DNA of 64,000 nt from Haemophilus parainfluenzae (GCF_014931415.1 NZ_CP063121.1:1302001-1366000); one strand, 5' to 3'; positions 39,739 to 49,985 are shown, counted from the stretch's first letter. Notes: generated by a model from the letters alone, not told the origin. Numbers and translations: made by a program.

Positions 39739-39790
39739 AATTTTGTTACACTCAGTCTATCTTAAAATTAATTAAATATAGGAAAGCAAA

Positions 39791-40936
39791 ATGAGTAAAC
39801 TTTTTCCCAATACCACTATTCGTACTTCTGCGCCATATCGTTTTGATATTGTAGGCAGCTTTTTACGTCCGGACGCTTTAAAACAGGCTCGTCATCAATG
39901 TAGTTGTGGCGATATTTCTTGTGCTGATTTAACACAAGTTGAAGATGCAGAAATTGCAAAATTGGTAGAGCATCAAAAAAATGTTGGATTACATGCGGTG
40001 ACCGATGGTGAATTTCGTCGTACTTTTTGGCATTTAGATTTCTTAGCCGCATTAGATGGCGTGAAAGAAGTAGATGCTGAAAAATTCTCAGTGCAATTTA
40101 AACACGATAATGTACGTCCAAAAACGTTAAAAATTGTGGATAAAATCGGTTTTTCAGAGAGCCATCCATTTGTTGAACATTATCGCTCATTGCAAAAAAT
40201 GGCAGGGGAGACTGAAGTTAAATTAACCATTCCTTCGCCGTCAATGCTTCATTTAATTTGTACAGTACGTGCTACAGATTATCAGCCGATTGAACGTTAT
40301 AAAGATAACAATCAGTTATTATTAGATGATATTGCGGATGCTTATATTGATGCGATGAATATCTTCTATAAATTAGGCTGCCGTAACTTGCAGTTGGATG
40401 ATACAAGTTGGGGCGAGTTCTGTGCAGAAGATAAACGTAAAACCTATACTGAACGCGGTTTAGATTTAGATCAAATTGCCAAAGATTATGTGTATATGTT
40501 AAATAAAATCGTGGCAGCAAAACCTGCTGATTTAGCAATTACAATGCATATTTGCCGTGGTAACTTCCGTTCAACTTGGTTCTCAGCGGGTGGTTATGAA
40601 CCTATCGCAGAAACTTTATTTGGTCATTGTAATGTAGATGGTTTCTTCTTAGAGTACGACAGTGATCGTGCGGGAGATTTTAAACCTTTACGCTTTATTA
40701 AAAATCAACAAGTGGTGTTAGGATTAATCACCTCTAAATCGGGCGAATTAGAAAACCGTGATGAAATTATTGCTCGTATTAAAGAAGCGGCACAATATGT
40801 GGATATCAATCAACTTTGCTTAAGTCCACAATGTGGTTTTGCTTCAACAGAAGAAGGCAACATTCTGACTGAAGAACAACAATGGAAGAAACTTGAATTT
40901 ATCCGCGATATCGTAGAAGAAGTTTGGGGTAAATAA
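39791..40936 (+). CDS. cobalamin-independent methionine synthase-like protein (MetE C-domain family, YxjG/YxjH type)
   Basis: A 381-residue single-domain relative of the catalytic half of MetE, which methylates homocysteine. The zinc-ligand pattern is kept: His-x-Cys in TMHICRGN (about 254-261), Glu in FFLEYDSD, and Cys in LCLSPQCGF (about 338-346). An extra CSCGDISC cluster lies near residue 37. It lacks the N-terminal folate-binding half, so the methyl donor is uncertain; Bacillus homologues are under methionine control. A MetJ-type operator upstream supports a methionine-pathway role. Ribosome site AGGAAAG precedes the ATG. Confidence 0.85.
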   Translation: MSKLFPNTTIRTSAPYRFDIVGSFLRPDALKQARHQCSCGDISCADLTQVEDAEIAKLVEHQKNVGLHAVTDGEFRRTFWHLDFLAALDGVKEVDAEKFSVQFKHDNVRPKTLKIVDKIGFSESHPFVEHYRSLQKMAGETEVKLTIPSPSMLHLICTVRATDYQPIERYKDNNQLLLDDIADAYIDAMNIFYKLGCRNLQLDDTSWGEFCAEDKRKTYTERGLDLDQIAKDYVYMLNKIVAAKPADLAITMHICRGNFRSTWFSAGGYEPIAETLFGHCNVDGFFLEYDSDRAGDFKPLRFIKNQQVVLGLITSKSGELENRDEIIARIKEAAQYVDINQLCLSPQCGFASTEEGNILTEEQQWKKLEFIRDIVEEVWGK

Positions 40937-40952
40937 TTTCAAATTGGAATGT

Positions 40953-40989
40953 AAAAGAGATAATCGTGAAGGCGGTTATCTCTTTTTTT
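40953..40989 (+). terminator. terminator of the methionine-synthase-like gene
   Basis: AAAGAGATAA / TTATCTCTTT, 10-bp stem, loop TCGTGAAGGCGG, then T run. Confidence 0.88.
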
Positions 40990-40992
40990 ATG

Positions 40993-41056
40993 AAAGTGCG
41001 GTTAAAAATGACCGCACTTTTAGACAATAAAAAAGGAAGTCCGTAGACTTCCTTTT
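40993..41056 (-). terminator. two hairpins downstream of lysS (one USS pair, one classical)
   Basis: Nearest lysS, AAAAGGAAGT / ACTTCCTTTT at 41031-41056 is an ordinary terminator. Next to it, AAAGTGCGGT / ACCGCACTTT at 40993-41020 is a USS pair that can serve as back-up on either strand. Confidence 0.82.
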
Positions 41057-41073
41057 ATGTTATTTCAACTTAA

Positions 41074-42582
41074 TTATTTTTGACGCATCGCAGGGAATAG
41101 GATCACATCACGGATAGATGGTGCGTTAGCATAAAGCATTGCTAAGCGGTCGATACCTAAACCTTCACCAGCTGTTGGTGGTAAACCGTGTTCAAGTGCA
41201 ACAACGAAGTCATCATCTTTAAACATCGCTTCATCGTCACCTGCTTCTTTTGCTGCAACTTGCGCATCAAAACGTTCATTTTGGTCTTCGGCATCGTTTA
41301 ATTCTGAGAAGCCGTTACCAATTTCACGACCACCGATGAACAATTCAAAACGGTCTGTTACTTCTGGATTTTCATCGTTACGACGTGCAAGAGGTGAAAT
41401 TTCTGCTGGATGCGCCATTAAGAAGGTTGGTTGAATTAAGTGATGTTCAGCCACTTCTTCAAAGATCGCATTTACGATAGAGCCGAGACCCCAAGATTTT
41501 TGTACTTCAATGCCTAAGCGTTCAGCGGTTGCTTTTGCACGATCGAAGTCATAAAGATCTTCTTTTACGATACCTTTATCTGCACCGTATTTGATAGTTG
41601 CATCATGTAATGTAATACGTTCAAATGGTTTGCCGAAGTCAAATTCTAAATCACCGTATTTCACAATGGTGGTACCAAGAATATCAATTGCTAATTTACG
41701 CAATAATTCTTCGGTATTATCCATTAAATCGTGATAATCAGCATAAGCTTGGTAGTATTCAAGCATGGTGAATTCTGGATTGTGACGGACAGAAACCCCT
41801 TCATTACGGAAGTTACGGTTTAATTCGAATACACGCTCAAAACCACCAACTACTAAACGTTTTAAGTAAAGTTCAGGTGCAATACGAAGATACATATCAA
41901 CGTCTAATGCATTGTGGTGAGTGATAAATGGACGAGCAGATGCACCGCCTGGAATCACTTGTAGCATTGGAGTTTCAACTTCCATGAAGCCTTTAGAAAT
42001 AAAGAACTCACGAATACCTGCCACCACTTTTGAACGAATCACAAAAGTACGACGAGATTCTTCATTAGAAATTAAATCTAAGTAACGTTGGCGATAACGG
42101 GCTTCCATGTCTGTTAAACCATGGAATTTGTTTGGTAACGGACGAAGCGCTTTGGTTAAAAGTTGAACTTCAGTGGTTTTGATGGTTAATTCATTGGTTT
42201 TGGTTTTGAAAAGTGTACCTTTCACCCCAATGATATCGCCTAAATCCCAGTTACCTACATCTTCAGCATAAACGCCTTCAGGAAGGTTATCACGAGCAAC
42301 ATATAATTGGATTTTGCCACTCATATCTTGCAAGGTAATAAAGGTAGCTTTACCCATTGCACGACGGGTCATAATACGACCAGCAACGGCAACTTCAATG
42401 GCTTTTTCTTTTAATACTTCACCATCTTCGGCTTCGTACTTATCATGTAAATCTTGAGCAAGGGCGTCACGACGGAATTGATTCGGGAACGCATTACCTT
42501 TTTTACGTAATGCGGCTAATTTTTCACGGCGAACGAGCATTTCGCCATTGAGATCTAATTCTTTCACTTCTTGTTCTGACAT
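41074..42582 (-). CDS. lysS: lysyl-tRNA synthetase (class II)
   Basis: Charges tRNA-Lys. The 502-residue protein has the N-terminal OB-fold anticodon-binding domain (about 65-150) and the class II core: motif 1 region [15 protein letters not shown], motif 2 [18 protein letters not shown] (about 260-277) and motif 3 [17 protein letters not shown] near the C-terminus. It appears monocistronic here: the next upstream gene is nrdB, with a terminator between, and no prfB is adjacent. Confidence 0.96.
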   Translation of the reverse strand: MSEQEVKELDLNGEMLVRREKLAALRKKGNAFPNQFRRDALAQDLHDKYEAEDGEVLKEKAIEVAVAGRIMTRRAMGKATFITLQDMSGKIQLYVARDNLPEGVYAEDVGNWDLGDIIGVKGTLFKTKTNELTIKTTEVQLLTKALRPLPNKFHGLTDMEARYRQRYLDLISNEESRRTFVIRSKVVAGIREFFISKGFMEVETPMLQVIPGGASARPFITHHNALDVDMYLRIAPELYLKRLVVGGFERVFELNRNFRNEGVSVRHNPEFTMLEYYQAYADYHDLMDNTEELLRKLAIDILGTTIVKYGDLEFDFGKPFERITLHDATIKYGADKGIVKEDLYDFDRAKATAERLGIEVQKSWGLGSIVNAIFEEVAEHHLIQPTFLMAHPAEISPLARRNDENPEVTDRFELFIGGREIGNGFSELNDAEDQNERFDAQVAAKEAGDDEAMFKDDDFVVALEHGLPPTAGEGLGIDRLAMLYANAPSIRDVILFPAMRQK

Positions 42583-42796
42583 ATCCTTTACCTCGCTAGT
42601 TTGTAATTAGAATGTGATTTATTGAAAATAAACAGGTTTCTTCTATTCTACCCATAGCATGGTTTTTTGTTAAGCCTTTTTTAATGAAGTCATCTGTTTT
42701 ATGAGGAAAGTCTTAGTGATAAATGTAGGAAAGCGAAATTATGCTATTTTTTTAATCAAAACGTTTATCAGCATGTATTGAGATTCATGCAAACAA

Positions 42797-42850
42797 AAAG
42801 AGCGGTCAACTTTTCAAAGGTTTTAAACGCTGAAAATATTGACCGCTCTT
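42797..42850 (-). terminator. hairpin of two variant uptake sequences after nrdB
   Basis: AAAGAGCGGTCAA pairs with TTGACCGCTCTT across 29 nt. The core AAGAGCGGT differs from the USS AAGTGCGGT at one base in both arms, so pairing is preserved. It is 17 nt beyond the nrdB stop. Confidence 0.65.
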
Positions 42851-42866
42851 AGCGTAGAATGATTAA

Positions 42867-43997
42867 TTAAAGATCGAAATCACCGAAATCATTGGTATCG
42901 ACTTTAGAGTCAATTTGACCAACAAGGTAAGAACTCACTTCTACTTCTTGTGGTGCCACTTGTACGTTGTCAGAAACAAGCCATGCATTAATCCATGGAA
43001 TTGGGTTTGAACGTGCACCAAATGGTAATGGAAGACCAACGGCTTGCATACGGATATTAGTGATATATTCCACGTATTGCACCAAAATGTCTTTGTTCAA
43101 TCCAATCATTGAACCGTCTTTGAACAAATAATCAGCCCATTCTTTTTCTTGTTCCGCTGCCGCTAAGAATAAATCATAGGCTTCTTGTTTACATTCTTCC
43201 GCAATTTCTGCCATTTCAGGATCGTCTTGACCTGCAGCCATAATGTTTAAAATGTGCTGTGTACCGGTTAAGTGTAGGGCTTCATCACGTGCGATAAATT
43301 TAATGATTTTCGCATTACCTTCCATTAATTGACGTTCTGCAAAGGCAAAGGAACAAGCAAAGGATACGTAGAAACGAATCGCTTCAAGTGCGTTCACACT
43401 CATCAAGCAAAGGTAAAGTTGTTTTTTCAGATTACGTAATGTCACCACACATTCTTTACCATCTACAGTATAAGTACCTTCACCATACAAGCTGTAAAGT
43501 TGGCTATCACGAATTAAATCATCGTAGTAAGAAGAAATGTCACGCGCACGTTTGATGATTTCTTCGTTCGTCACGATGTCATCAAACACGATAGATGGGT
43601 CGTTCACAATGTTACGAATAATGTGTGTGTAAGAACGAGAGTGGATGGTTTCTGAGAAGGTCCAAGTCTCGATCCAAGTTTCTAATTCAGGAATAGACAC
43701 TAACGGTAATAATGCGACGTTAGGGCTACGGCCTTGAATAGAATCTAATAAGGTTTGATATTTTAAGTTACTGATGAAAATGTGTTTTTCATGTTCAGGT
43801 AACGCGGCATAGTCGATACGATCCTGAGACACATCCACTTCTTCCGGACGCCAGAAGAAGGAAAGTTGTTTTTCAATGAGCTTTTCAAACGTCTCATATT
43901 TTTGTTGATCGTAACGTGCAACGTTAACGTTTTGACCAAAGAACATAGGCTCTTTTAATTGGTCGTTTTTGGTTTGTGAGAAAGTAGTATATGCCAT
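42867..43997 (-). CDS. nrdB: class Ia ribonucleotide reductase, beta subunit
   Basis: Small subunit carrying the di-iron tyrosyl radical. 376 residues, with iron-ligand motifs in [24 protein letters not shown] and [13 protein letters not shown]. The tail needed for binding NrdA ends [14 protein letters not shown]. It follows nrdA by 95 nt, a gap containing a G/C-rich hairpin but no good terminator, so the two are co-transcribed. Confidence 0.96.
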   Translation of the reverse strand: MAYTTFSQTKNDQLKEPMFFGQNVNVARYDQQKYETFEKLIEKQLSFFWRPEEVDVSQDRIDYAALPEHEKHIFISNLKYQTLLDSIQGRSPNVALLPLVSIPELETWIETWTFSETIHSRSYTHIIRNIVNDPSIVFDDIVTNEEIIKRARDISSYYDDLIRDSQLYSLYGEGTYTVDGKECVVTLRNLKKQLYLCLMSVNALEAIRFYVSFACSFAFAERQLMEGNAKIIKFIARDEALHLTGTQHILNIMAAGQDDPEMAEIAEECKQEAYDLFLAAAEQEKEWADYLFKDGSMIGLNKDILVQYVEYITNIRMQAVGLPLPFGARSNPIPWINAWLVSDNVQVAPQEVEVSSYLVGQIDSKVDTNDFGDFDL

Positions 43998-44092
43998 GTT
44001 ATATCCTTACTTATAGCGGGCTTTTACCCACTTAATGATTGATTGCCTAAAAATATCAAAAGGCGGACTTGTAAACAAGCCCACCTAAATTA

Positions 44093-46363
44093 TTAAATCT
44101 TACAAGCGCCACCCGCACAGCCATCATCTAAATCTTCTTGGCTGTCCTCAGCACCATCACGGGTGTTTTGATAGTAAAGGGTTTTTAAACCGTATTTGTA
44201 AGCGGTTAAAAGATCTTTTAACAACACTTTCATTGGCACTTTACCGTCTTCAAAACGTTTTGGATCGTAGTTGGTATTTGCAGAGATCGCTTGGTCTACG
44301 AATTTTTGCATAATGCCCACTAAGTGTAAGTAACCGTCATTGCTTGGAATGTCCCAAAGCAACTCGTAGTTATCACTTAGGTTTTCATAATCCGGTACAA
44401 CTTGTCTTAAGATGCCATCTTTTGACGCTTTAATACTTATATGACCACGTGGCGGTTCGATACCATTTGTTGCGTTAGAAATCTGTGAAGAGGTTTCTGA
44501 CGGCATTAATGCAGTTAAGGTTGAGTTACGTAAACCAAACTCTTTGATTTCGTGACGTAACGTTTCCCAATCATAATGTAATGGTTCTTGCGTTAAGCTA
44601 TCGATATCTTTCTTATACGTATCGATTGGTAAAATACCTTTCGCGTAATTGGTTTCATTGAAGTATTCGCATGCACCTAATTCTTTCGCTAAGTTCATGG
44701 AGGCTTTCAATAGATAGTATTGAATCGCTTCAAATGTACGGTGAGTTAAATCGTTCGCTGAACCATCAGAATAACGCACACCATTTTTCGCTAAATAATA
44801 CGCATAGTTAATTACACCAATACCAAGTGAACGACGACCTAATGAAGAGCGTTTTGCCGCTGGAACAGGGTAGTCTTGGTAATCTAGTAATGCATCTAAT
44901 GCACGTACTGCAAGATCCGCTAAGTTATCTAACTCGTCTAAATCATCTAATTGACCCAAGTTGAACGCTGAAAGTGTACAAAGGGCAATTTCACCATTTT
45001 CATCATGGAAATGTTGTAATGGTTTAGTTGGTAATGCAATTTCTAAACATAAGTTAGATTGACGCACTGGGGCAACAAGCGGATCAAATGGTGAATGGGT
45101 ATTACAGTGATCCACGTTTTGGATATAAATACGACCGGTTGATGCACGTTCTTGCATTAATAAAGAGAATAACTCAACGGCTTTTACAGCACGTTTGCGG
45201 ATATTTGGATCCTGTTCGTATTTCACGTAAAGTTCTTCAAATTTATCTTGATCAGCAAAGAAAGCTTCATAAAGTCCAGGTACATCTGAAGGGCTAAATA
45301 AAGTAATGTCTGCGCCTTTAATTAAGCGTTGATACATTAATTTGTTTAACTGCACGCCGTAGTCCATGTGACGAACACGGTTATCTTCCACACCACGGTT
45401 ATTTTTCAATACTAATAAGCTTTCAACTTCTAAGTGCCAAATCGGGTAGTAAACTGTCGCCGCACCACCACGTACGCCACCTTGTGAACAAGATTTAACG
45501 GCACTTTGGAAGTGTTTATAGAATGGAATACAGCCAGTGTGGAATGCTTCACCACCACGAATAGGGCTACCTAACGCACGAATTGCACCTGCATTTACTC
45601 CGATACCAGCTCGTTGTGAAACGTATTTCACGATTGCTGCAGAGGTAGCATTGATAGAGTCTAAGCTGTCACCACATTCAATCAATACGCAAGAGCTGAA
45701 TTGACGAGTAGGCGTACGAACCCCCGCCATAATTGGCGTAGGTAAGGAAATTTTAAAGGTTGAGGTCGCATCATAGAAACGACGAATATAATCCAAACGG
45801 GTTTCTTGTGGATATTTTGAGAACAAGCTCGCTGCAACTAATAAATAAAGGAATTGTGCAGATTCATAAATCTCACCGGTTACACGGTTTTGAACTAAAT
45901 ATTTTCCTTCTAATTGTTTTACTGCGGCATAAGAAAAGGTCATATCACGCCAGTGATCAATAAACCCATCCATTTCATCCCATTCTTCACGAGTATAGTC
46001 GGCTAAAAGTGCAGGATCGTATTTGCCCATGCGCACTAATTTTTTCACATGATCGTATAAACGAGGCGGATCAAAATGGCCATACGCTTTTTTGCGTAAA
46101 TGGAAAACCGCAAGACGTGCAGCAAGATATTGATAATCCGGGGTATCTTTACTGATTAGGTCTGCCGCTGCTTTAATAATCGTTTCGTGAATATCAGAGG
46201 TACGAATGCCTTCATAAAATTGAATATGAGAACGCAATTCAACTTGAGAAACAGACACGTTTTCCAAGCCTTCAGCCGCCCAAGTAATCACTCGGTGAAT
46301 TTTGTCTAAATTGATTTGTTCAAGCGTACCATCGCGCTTTGTAACCATTAATCCTTTGTTCAT
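44093..46363 (-). CDS. nrdA: class Ia ribonucleotide reductase, alpha subunit
   Basis: Catalytic subunit reducing ribonucleoside diphosphates. The 756 residues begin with the ATP-cone (MVTKRDGTLEQINLDKIHRV), the allosteric domain that also responds to dATP. The active-site Cys lies in RQFSSCVLIECGDS (about 218-231), the radical-site motif in NLCLEIALPT (about 436-445), and the C-terminal redox pair in DDGCAGGACKI. Two NrdR boxes lie 38-85 nt upstream. Length matches E. coli NrdA closely. Confidence 0.97.
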   Translation of the reverse strand: MNKGLMVTKRDGTLEQINLDKIHRVITWAAEGLENVSVSQVELRSHIQFYEGIRTSDIHETIIKAAADLISKDTPDYQYLAARLAVFHLRKKAYGHFDPPRLYDHVKKLVRMGKYDPALLADYTREEWDEMDGFIDHWRDMTFSYAAVKQLEGKYLVQNRVTGEIYESAQFLYLLVAASLFSKYPQETRLDYIRRFYDATSTFKISLPTPIMAGVRTPTRQFSSCVLIECGDSLDSINATSAAIVKYVSQRAGIGVNAGAIRALGSPIRGGEAFHTGCIPFYKHFQSAVKSCSQGGVRGGAATVYYPIWHLEVESLLVLKNNRGVEDNRVRHMDYGVQLNKLMYQRLIKGADITLFSPSDVPGLYEAFFADQDKFEELYVKYEQDPNIRKRAVKAVELFSLLMQERASTGRIYIQNVDHCNTHSPFDPLVAPVRQSNLCLEIALPTKPLQHFHDENGEIALCTLSAFNLGQLDDLDELDNLADLAVRALDALLDYQDYPVPAAKRSSLGRRSLGIGVINYAYYLAKNGVRYSDGSANDLTHRTFEAIQYYLLKASMNLAKELGACEYFNETNYAKGILPIDTYKKDIDSLTQEPLHYDWETLRHEIKEFGLRNSTLTALMPSETSSQISNATNGIEPPRGHISIKASKDGILRQVVPDYENLSDNYELLWDIPSNDGYLHLVGIMQKFVDQAISANTNYDPKRFEDGKVPMKVLLKDLLTAYKYGLKTLYYQNTRDGAEDSQEDLDDGCAGGACKI

Positions 46364-46400
46364 GGGAGATAAAACCTGCTAGAGAGATGACTTTAAAAAA

Positions 46401-46448
46401 ACACAAGATATAGTGTTATGAAAAATAACGATGCACAAGATAGAGTGT
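46401..46448. promoter_or_regulatory. tandem NrdR boxes upstream of nrdAB
   Basis: ACACAAGATATAGTGT (46401-46416) and GCACAAGATAGAGTGT (46433-46448) are two 16-bp near-palindromes. Their start-to-start spacing is 32 bp, about three helical turns, the arrangement used by the repressor NrdR. They sit directly upstream of nrdA. The rest of the 275-nt gap is AT-rich with no gene. Confidence 0.85.
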
Positions 46449-46581
46449 TTTAAAATTGAATTCAAGCAGTAAATTTTTTACTTACATTATTGACAAAAGA
46501 TAAGTCATTTAAAACAAATAACTTTTTTTCGAAGTGATGTTTTTTTAAGCAGGATCTTTTTTGTAAATCTTTGTAAAGAAA

Positions 46582-46621
46582 AAAGTGCGGTCAAAAACGA
46601 GATGATTTTTGACCGCACTTT
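46582..46621 (-). terminator. USS-pair terminator of dolP
   Basis: AAAGTGCGGTCAAAAA / TTTTTGACCGCACTTT, 16-bp perfect stem, 8-nt loop. It is 17 nt after the dolP stop, with a T-rich tract on the minus strand. Confidence 0.87.
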
Positions 46622-46638
46622 AAAGTTTAAAAATTTAA

Positions 46639-47223
46639 TTAATTCAAGTATTTAAATACTTTGACGACTTTTTGAACACCGGTAACTTTACTTGCAATTT
46701 CTGCCGCTGAGTCACCTTGTGATTGAGTGACGTTTCCGAGTAAGAATACTTCACCATTTTCGGTGATCACTTTCACATCTGTGGCTTTTACATTATCGCC
46801 AACGAAGAGTTTTGATTTAATTTGTGTGGTAATCCAACTGTCTTTGGTAATTTGACCAAAGTTAATTTTATTGCCCACACGTAATTCATTATAGACATCA
46901 TTCACACCGTCCACGCCTTTTGCAAGACTGGTTGCGGTTTCTTTCACGCCTTCACTCGGCACTTGACCAATCAATAATACACGTCCGCTATAAGAAACGG
47001 CATGTACACGACCTTCCGATTTAATTTGTGCATCTTTATCTAATGCATTTTCAACTTTTACTTCTAAAGTTTCATCATCGACTTGCGTCCCCATTGTACG
47101 AGGATCCGTTGCGACTTTAGCACCTGCTGCTGCACCGCCAAGTACAGCCGCCACACAGCCTTGTAACATAATAGATGCACCAAGTACGAAGGCGAGTTTT
47201 TTTAATGGGGTTAATTTCATCAT
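46639..47223 (-). CDS. dolP: dual-BON-domain outer-membrane lipoprotein DolP (YraP)
   Basis: Outer-membrane integrity lipoprotein. The 194 residues have a lipoprotein signal with lipobox MLQGC and a Gly/Ala-rich linker. Two BON domains follow (about 48-115 and 125-194), each with the pattern beginning VKVENALDKD or TTQIKSKLFVGDN and a central VLLIGQV or VFLLGNV. The start may be Met1 or Met2; both are within reach of the GGAG ribosome site. It follows diaA copy 1 in the order lpoA-yraN-diaA-dolP known from enterics and H. influenzae. Confidence 0.93.
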   Translation of the reverse strand: MMKLTPLKKLAFVLGASIMLQGCVAAVLGGAAAGAKVATDPRTMGTQVDDETLEVKVENALDKDAQIKSEGRVHAVSYSGRVLLIGQVPSEGVKETATSLAKGVDGVNDVYNELRVGNKINFGQITKDSWITTQIKSKLFVGDNVKATDVKVITENGEVFLLGNVTQSQGDSAAEIASKVTGVQKVVKVFKYLN

Positions 47224-47304
47224 TAATCTCCTTTTTATAAATGAGTGAGTTAATTAATTAGTCAATTAATTTTAGAAATAGTTTGGTTGGAAAAGCCTTT
47301 AATG

Positions 47305-47889
47305 TCAAGCTCTTGGAAAAAGTGTGCTATCAACAAGCTCACACAGTGCATTTATGACGAATAAATGATTTTCCAAAATACGCGCTTCTTTCGTTGCTGG
47401 AATAGAGATTTCTAAATCTGCTTCAGCTAACACACCTTGAATCGCATCATTATTTGCACCGGTTAAGGCAATGACCTGAATTTCTTTGTTGACGGCATTA
47501 GCAATCGTATTCAGTACCGCTTTTTCTGTTCCAAGCGGTGCAAAGGCGATCAATAAGTCACCAGGCTTCGCAATAGCGTTGAATTGATGTTGATACAGTT
47601 GATCGATAGGTTGATCAAAAACCAGCGAAGAACCGACCGCACTTTCAAGGCTAAGGTGTACGGATGGCAGGCTAGGACGCTCAAAATCGTAACGATTAAG
47701 CAAATTTGACACTAAGAACTGCGCATTCGCGTAAGAGCGAGCGACGCCACAGGCAATCACTTTATGACCACTTAACAAACATTGCATCACCATTTGTGTG
47801 GCGGTGGCAATGTTTTCTGATAATAGGCTAGAAGCAGAGATTTGAATCTGAATACTTTCGCTATAAATATCTTTAACTTTTTGTAACAT
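47305..47889 (-). CDS. diaA: DiaA-like SIS-domain protein, copy 1
   Basis: DnaA-interacting initiator-associating protein, a SIS-domain relative of phosphoheptose isomerase. The 194 residues contain the SIS pattern KVIACGVARSYANAQFLVSN (about 43-62), LLIAFAPLGTEKAVLN (about 113-128) and ALTGANNDAI. It differs from the second copy (49986-50570) at roughly 33 of 194 positions by my count, clustered around 92-103 and along the second half. Both frames are intact with the same length. It lies between dolP (81-nt gap) and yraN copy 1 (12-nt gap). Confidence 0.9.
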   Translation of the reverse strand: MLQKVKDIYSESIQIQISASSLLSENIATATQMVMQCLLSGHKVIACGVARSYANAQFLVSNLLNRYDFERPSLPSVHLSLESAVGSSLVFDQPIDQLYQHQFNAIAKPGDLLIAFAPLGTEKAVLNTIANAVNKEIQVIALTGANNDAIQGVLAEADLEISIPATKEARILENHLFVINALCELVDSTLFPRA

Positions 47890-47901
47890 AATCGGAAAAG
47901 G

Positions 47902-48261
47902 TTAATCGAGAAAATTAGGAATCCATTGAATATCTTGGGGCGTTTTGCCAAAGGCGATGAGATCAAAACGACAATCCGAATCTTCGAGGCTTAGGTTGCG
48001 TTTGGCAAGCCACAAATTTGCGGCATTTAGCCATTTTTGTTGTTTTTGCCAATCTACGCTTTCTATTGCTGAGCCAAAGGCATTATTAGAACGCTGGCGA
48101 ACTTCAACAAAAACGATGGTTCCTTTGTCACTCATAATAAGATCAAGTTCACCACATTTGAAATTTTGATTAGCCGCAATAAATTTTAAGCCTTTTGATT
48201 CTAAAAAAAGGCGAGCTTGATGCTCAAAGCTCGCCCCTTGTTGACGTTTTAAAGAAAACAT
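47902..48261 (-). CDS. yraN: YraN/UPF0102 putative endonuclease-fold protein, copy 1
   Basis: A 119-residue Holliday-junction-resolvase-like protein of unclear function. Start at ATG 48261 ([20 protein letters not shown]); a longer frame to 48306 would run into the lpoA fragment. The nuclease-type motif [10 protein letters not shown] followed by [10 protein letters not shown] (about 48-72) is intact. It is nearly the same protein as the copy at 50583-50942, with about ten differences. The start overlaps the stop of the lpoA fragment by 1 nt. Confidence 0.9.
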   Translation of the reverse strand: MFSLKRQQGASFEHQARLFLESKGLKFIAANQNFKCGELDLIMSDKGTIVFVEVRQRSNNAFGSAIESVDWQKQQKWLNAANLWLAKRNLSLEDSDCRFDLIAFGKTPQDIQWIPNFLD

Positions 48262-48549
48262 TAGTTTGCTACTGGTAAAATTGCACCATCTTGATATTGA
48301 TACCAAGTCATATCTCGTTCAACATTACAATTTGTACCCGCACTTAAAATACCAGTTAAACCACTTAAGCGATATCCTGGTACTTGGCGTAATTCATTAA
48401 ATTGATTGATGAGTAACCAAGCATCCGCCCCCATTGCATATAAACGCATTAATTGATATTCACCGCCAGTTGTTTTAGCGAGTTTTTGATATTGTGGTGA
48501 ATTGGTTTCTTTAAAAAATGGAATATCACTAAATTGAACACCATTCATT
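48261..48549 (-). pseudogene. 3' fragment of lpoA (copy 1)
   Basis: Ninety-five codons matching the last 95 residues of the full LpoA at 50946-52667, starting at the internal [13 protein letters not shown]. About three quarters of residues are identical. Upstream of this point the homology stops abruptly and yeiH sequence begins; the yeiH stop codon lies inside the fragment. It lacks a signal peptide, the TPR part and most of the periplasmic domain, so it cannot act as LpoA. It is a diverged remnant rather than a recent copy. Confidence 0.88.
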
Positions 48550-49560
48550 TAATTTTGATATTCCATAGTTCACTAAAAATCCACCAACCACTAGCCATAA
48601 ATAAATCAGTATCCCTAAAATCAGAGGTTTTAATCCAGCTTTCTTGATTGCGCTTGCTTGCGTAGTTAAGCCAAGGGCAGCCATCGCTGAAATTAATAAG
48701 AAAGAATCAATTTCAACTAATAATTTCACGAGTTCTTTTGGTAATAAATCAAAAGAATTAAAAATCGCAACGCCAATAAAAAGTACAGCAAACCAAGGAA
48801 TTGTAATTTTGTGTGACGTATTTTCTGATACTCCATTACTACGTGTTAATAACCAAGAAAGCATTAATAAAAATGGTGCAAGCATCATCACTCGGATCAT
48901 TTTGGAAATGACGGCAGTATTCGCCACGATAGGATCAATATTTTCCCCAATCGCATAAACTTGAGCCACTTCGTGTACACTAGAACCAACATAAATACCA
49001 AATTGATGGGCGTTAATTAAATGTTGTGACCACGTGTAGAACAAGGGGTAAGTAAAAATAGCAAGAGTTCCGAAAATGACCACTACGGCAATTGCCACTG
49101 AAACTTTATGGGATTCTGCTTTGGTAACAGGCTCTGCCGCCATCACTGCTGCTGCACCGCAAATGCTGCAACCTGCCCCAGTGAGATAAACCAATTGTTT
49201 ATCCATTTTTAGATAACGAATGCCTAAAAGTGCGGTAAAAAAGAAGGTTGAAATTAGCATGATTGCATCAGTGACGACAGCATTTAATCCGACATCAGCA
49301 ATATCGCCAAAAGTGAGGCGAAAACCATACAGCACAATGCCAGTGCGAAGAAGCGTGCCTTTCGCAAATAACACGCCTTTTTCCACTTGTGTTGAAAATT
49401 GCGGATAAATGGTATTGCCGATTGCCATTCCCAGCAAAATGGCAATAATTAAAGCACTGATATGATAATGATGGGAAAAATCAGTGTTTCCTAAATAGTT
49501 AGCAAGTATAGCGATAATCGCGATAAATATAAGTCCGAAATAAAAGGGACGGGCGTTCAT
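48529..49560 (-). CDS. yeiH: YeiH/UPF0324 family putative sulfate exporter, inner membrane
   Basis: 343-residue membrane protein of the UPF0324 (Cons_hypoth698) family with about ten helices. I start at ATG 49560 (MNARPFYFG) with AAGGAG 8 nt upstream; a longer frame lacks this. Typical features are [20 protein letters not shown] (about 70-89), the Cys-containing [14 protein letters not shown] (about 126-139) and [13 protein letters not shown]. The last six codons (NEWCSI) read into the lpoA fragment, so the C-terminus was probably changed by the junction. Function rests on family annotation only. It sits downstream of a truncated sapF and is foreign to the lpoA-dolP context. Confidence 0.85.
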   Translation of the reverse strand: MNARPFYFGLIFIAIIAILANYLGNTDFSHHYHISALIIAILLGMAIGNTIYPQFSTQVEKGVLFAKGTLLRTGIVLYGFRLTFGDIADVGLNAVVTDAIMLISTFFFTALLGIRYLKMDKQLVYLTGAGCSICGAAAVMAAEPVTKAESHKVSVAIAVVVIFGTLAIFTYPLFYTWSQHLINAHQFGIYVGSSVHEVAQVYAIGENIDPIVANTAVISKMIRVMMLAPFLLMLSWLLTRSNGVSENTSHKITIPWFAVLFIGVAIFNSFDLLPKELVKLLVEIDSFLLISAMAALGLTTQASAIKKAGLKPLILGILIYLWLVVGGFLVNYGISKLNEWCSI

Positions 49561-49571
49561 TTTTTCTCTCC

Positions 49572-49952
49572 TTAGTGAGTGTTTTTGTCTTTTACCCAAG
49601 CAGTTTCATCTAAAATTTTGCCAAAATAACTTTCCACTAAACGACCAGTTACATCTGTTTGAGGAGCGGTAAATAGCGTTTTAGGCGTACCGCTCTTTAT
49701 CATTTTCCCTTTATCCATCACGATGACTGTGTCTGCAATATGTTTAATCACGCCGAGGTCTTGGCCTACATAAATGTAAGAGATGTCTAAACGTTGCTGC
49801 AGATCAAGGGTTAAATTTAGTAATTGAATGCGCACCGAGGCATCCAAATTACCAAGTGCATCATCTATAATAATTATTTCAGGTTCTAAAATCAGCGCGC
49901 GTGCCAAAGCGACACGCTGTTTTTGGCTGATAGAAAGATTTTTGAGATTAAA
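49572..49952 (-). pseudogene. 3' fragment of sapF (ABC transporter ATPase)
   Basis: The reading frame is open from 49952 (after three in-frame stops) to 49572 and encodes an ABC ATPase C-terminal part. It has the signature [16 protein letters not shown], Walker [13 protein letters not shown], a switch-like position occupied by GQDLGV, and a tail ending DKNTH. The Walker A half is absent and only a TTG at 49907 could start it, so it is a remnant. The sequence fits SapF of the peptide-uptake system Sap. The next gene, yeiH, is its known neighbour in H. influenzae as I recall (HI1642-HI1643). The break lies between 49952 and the diaA copy 2 stop. Confidence 0.85.
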
Positions 49953-49985
49953 TTACTACTAGTTTGAAATTGATTTATTTTGCTG

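Noticed and set aside
43998..44092. G/C-rich hairpin between nrdA and nrdB as a terminator or attenuator
   Set aside because: It has no T run and includes G-U pairs; nrdB needs to be co-expressed with nrdA.
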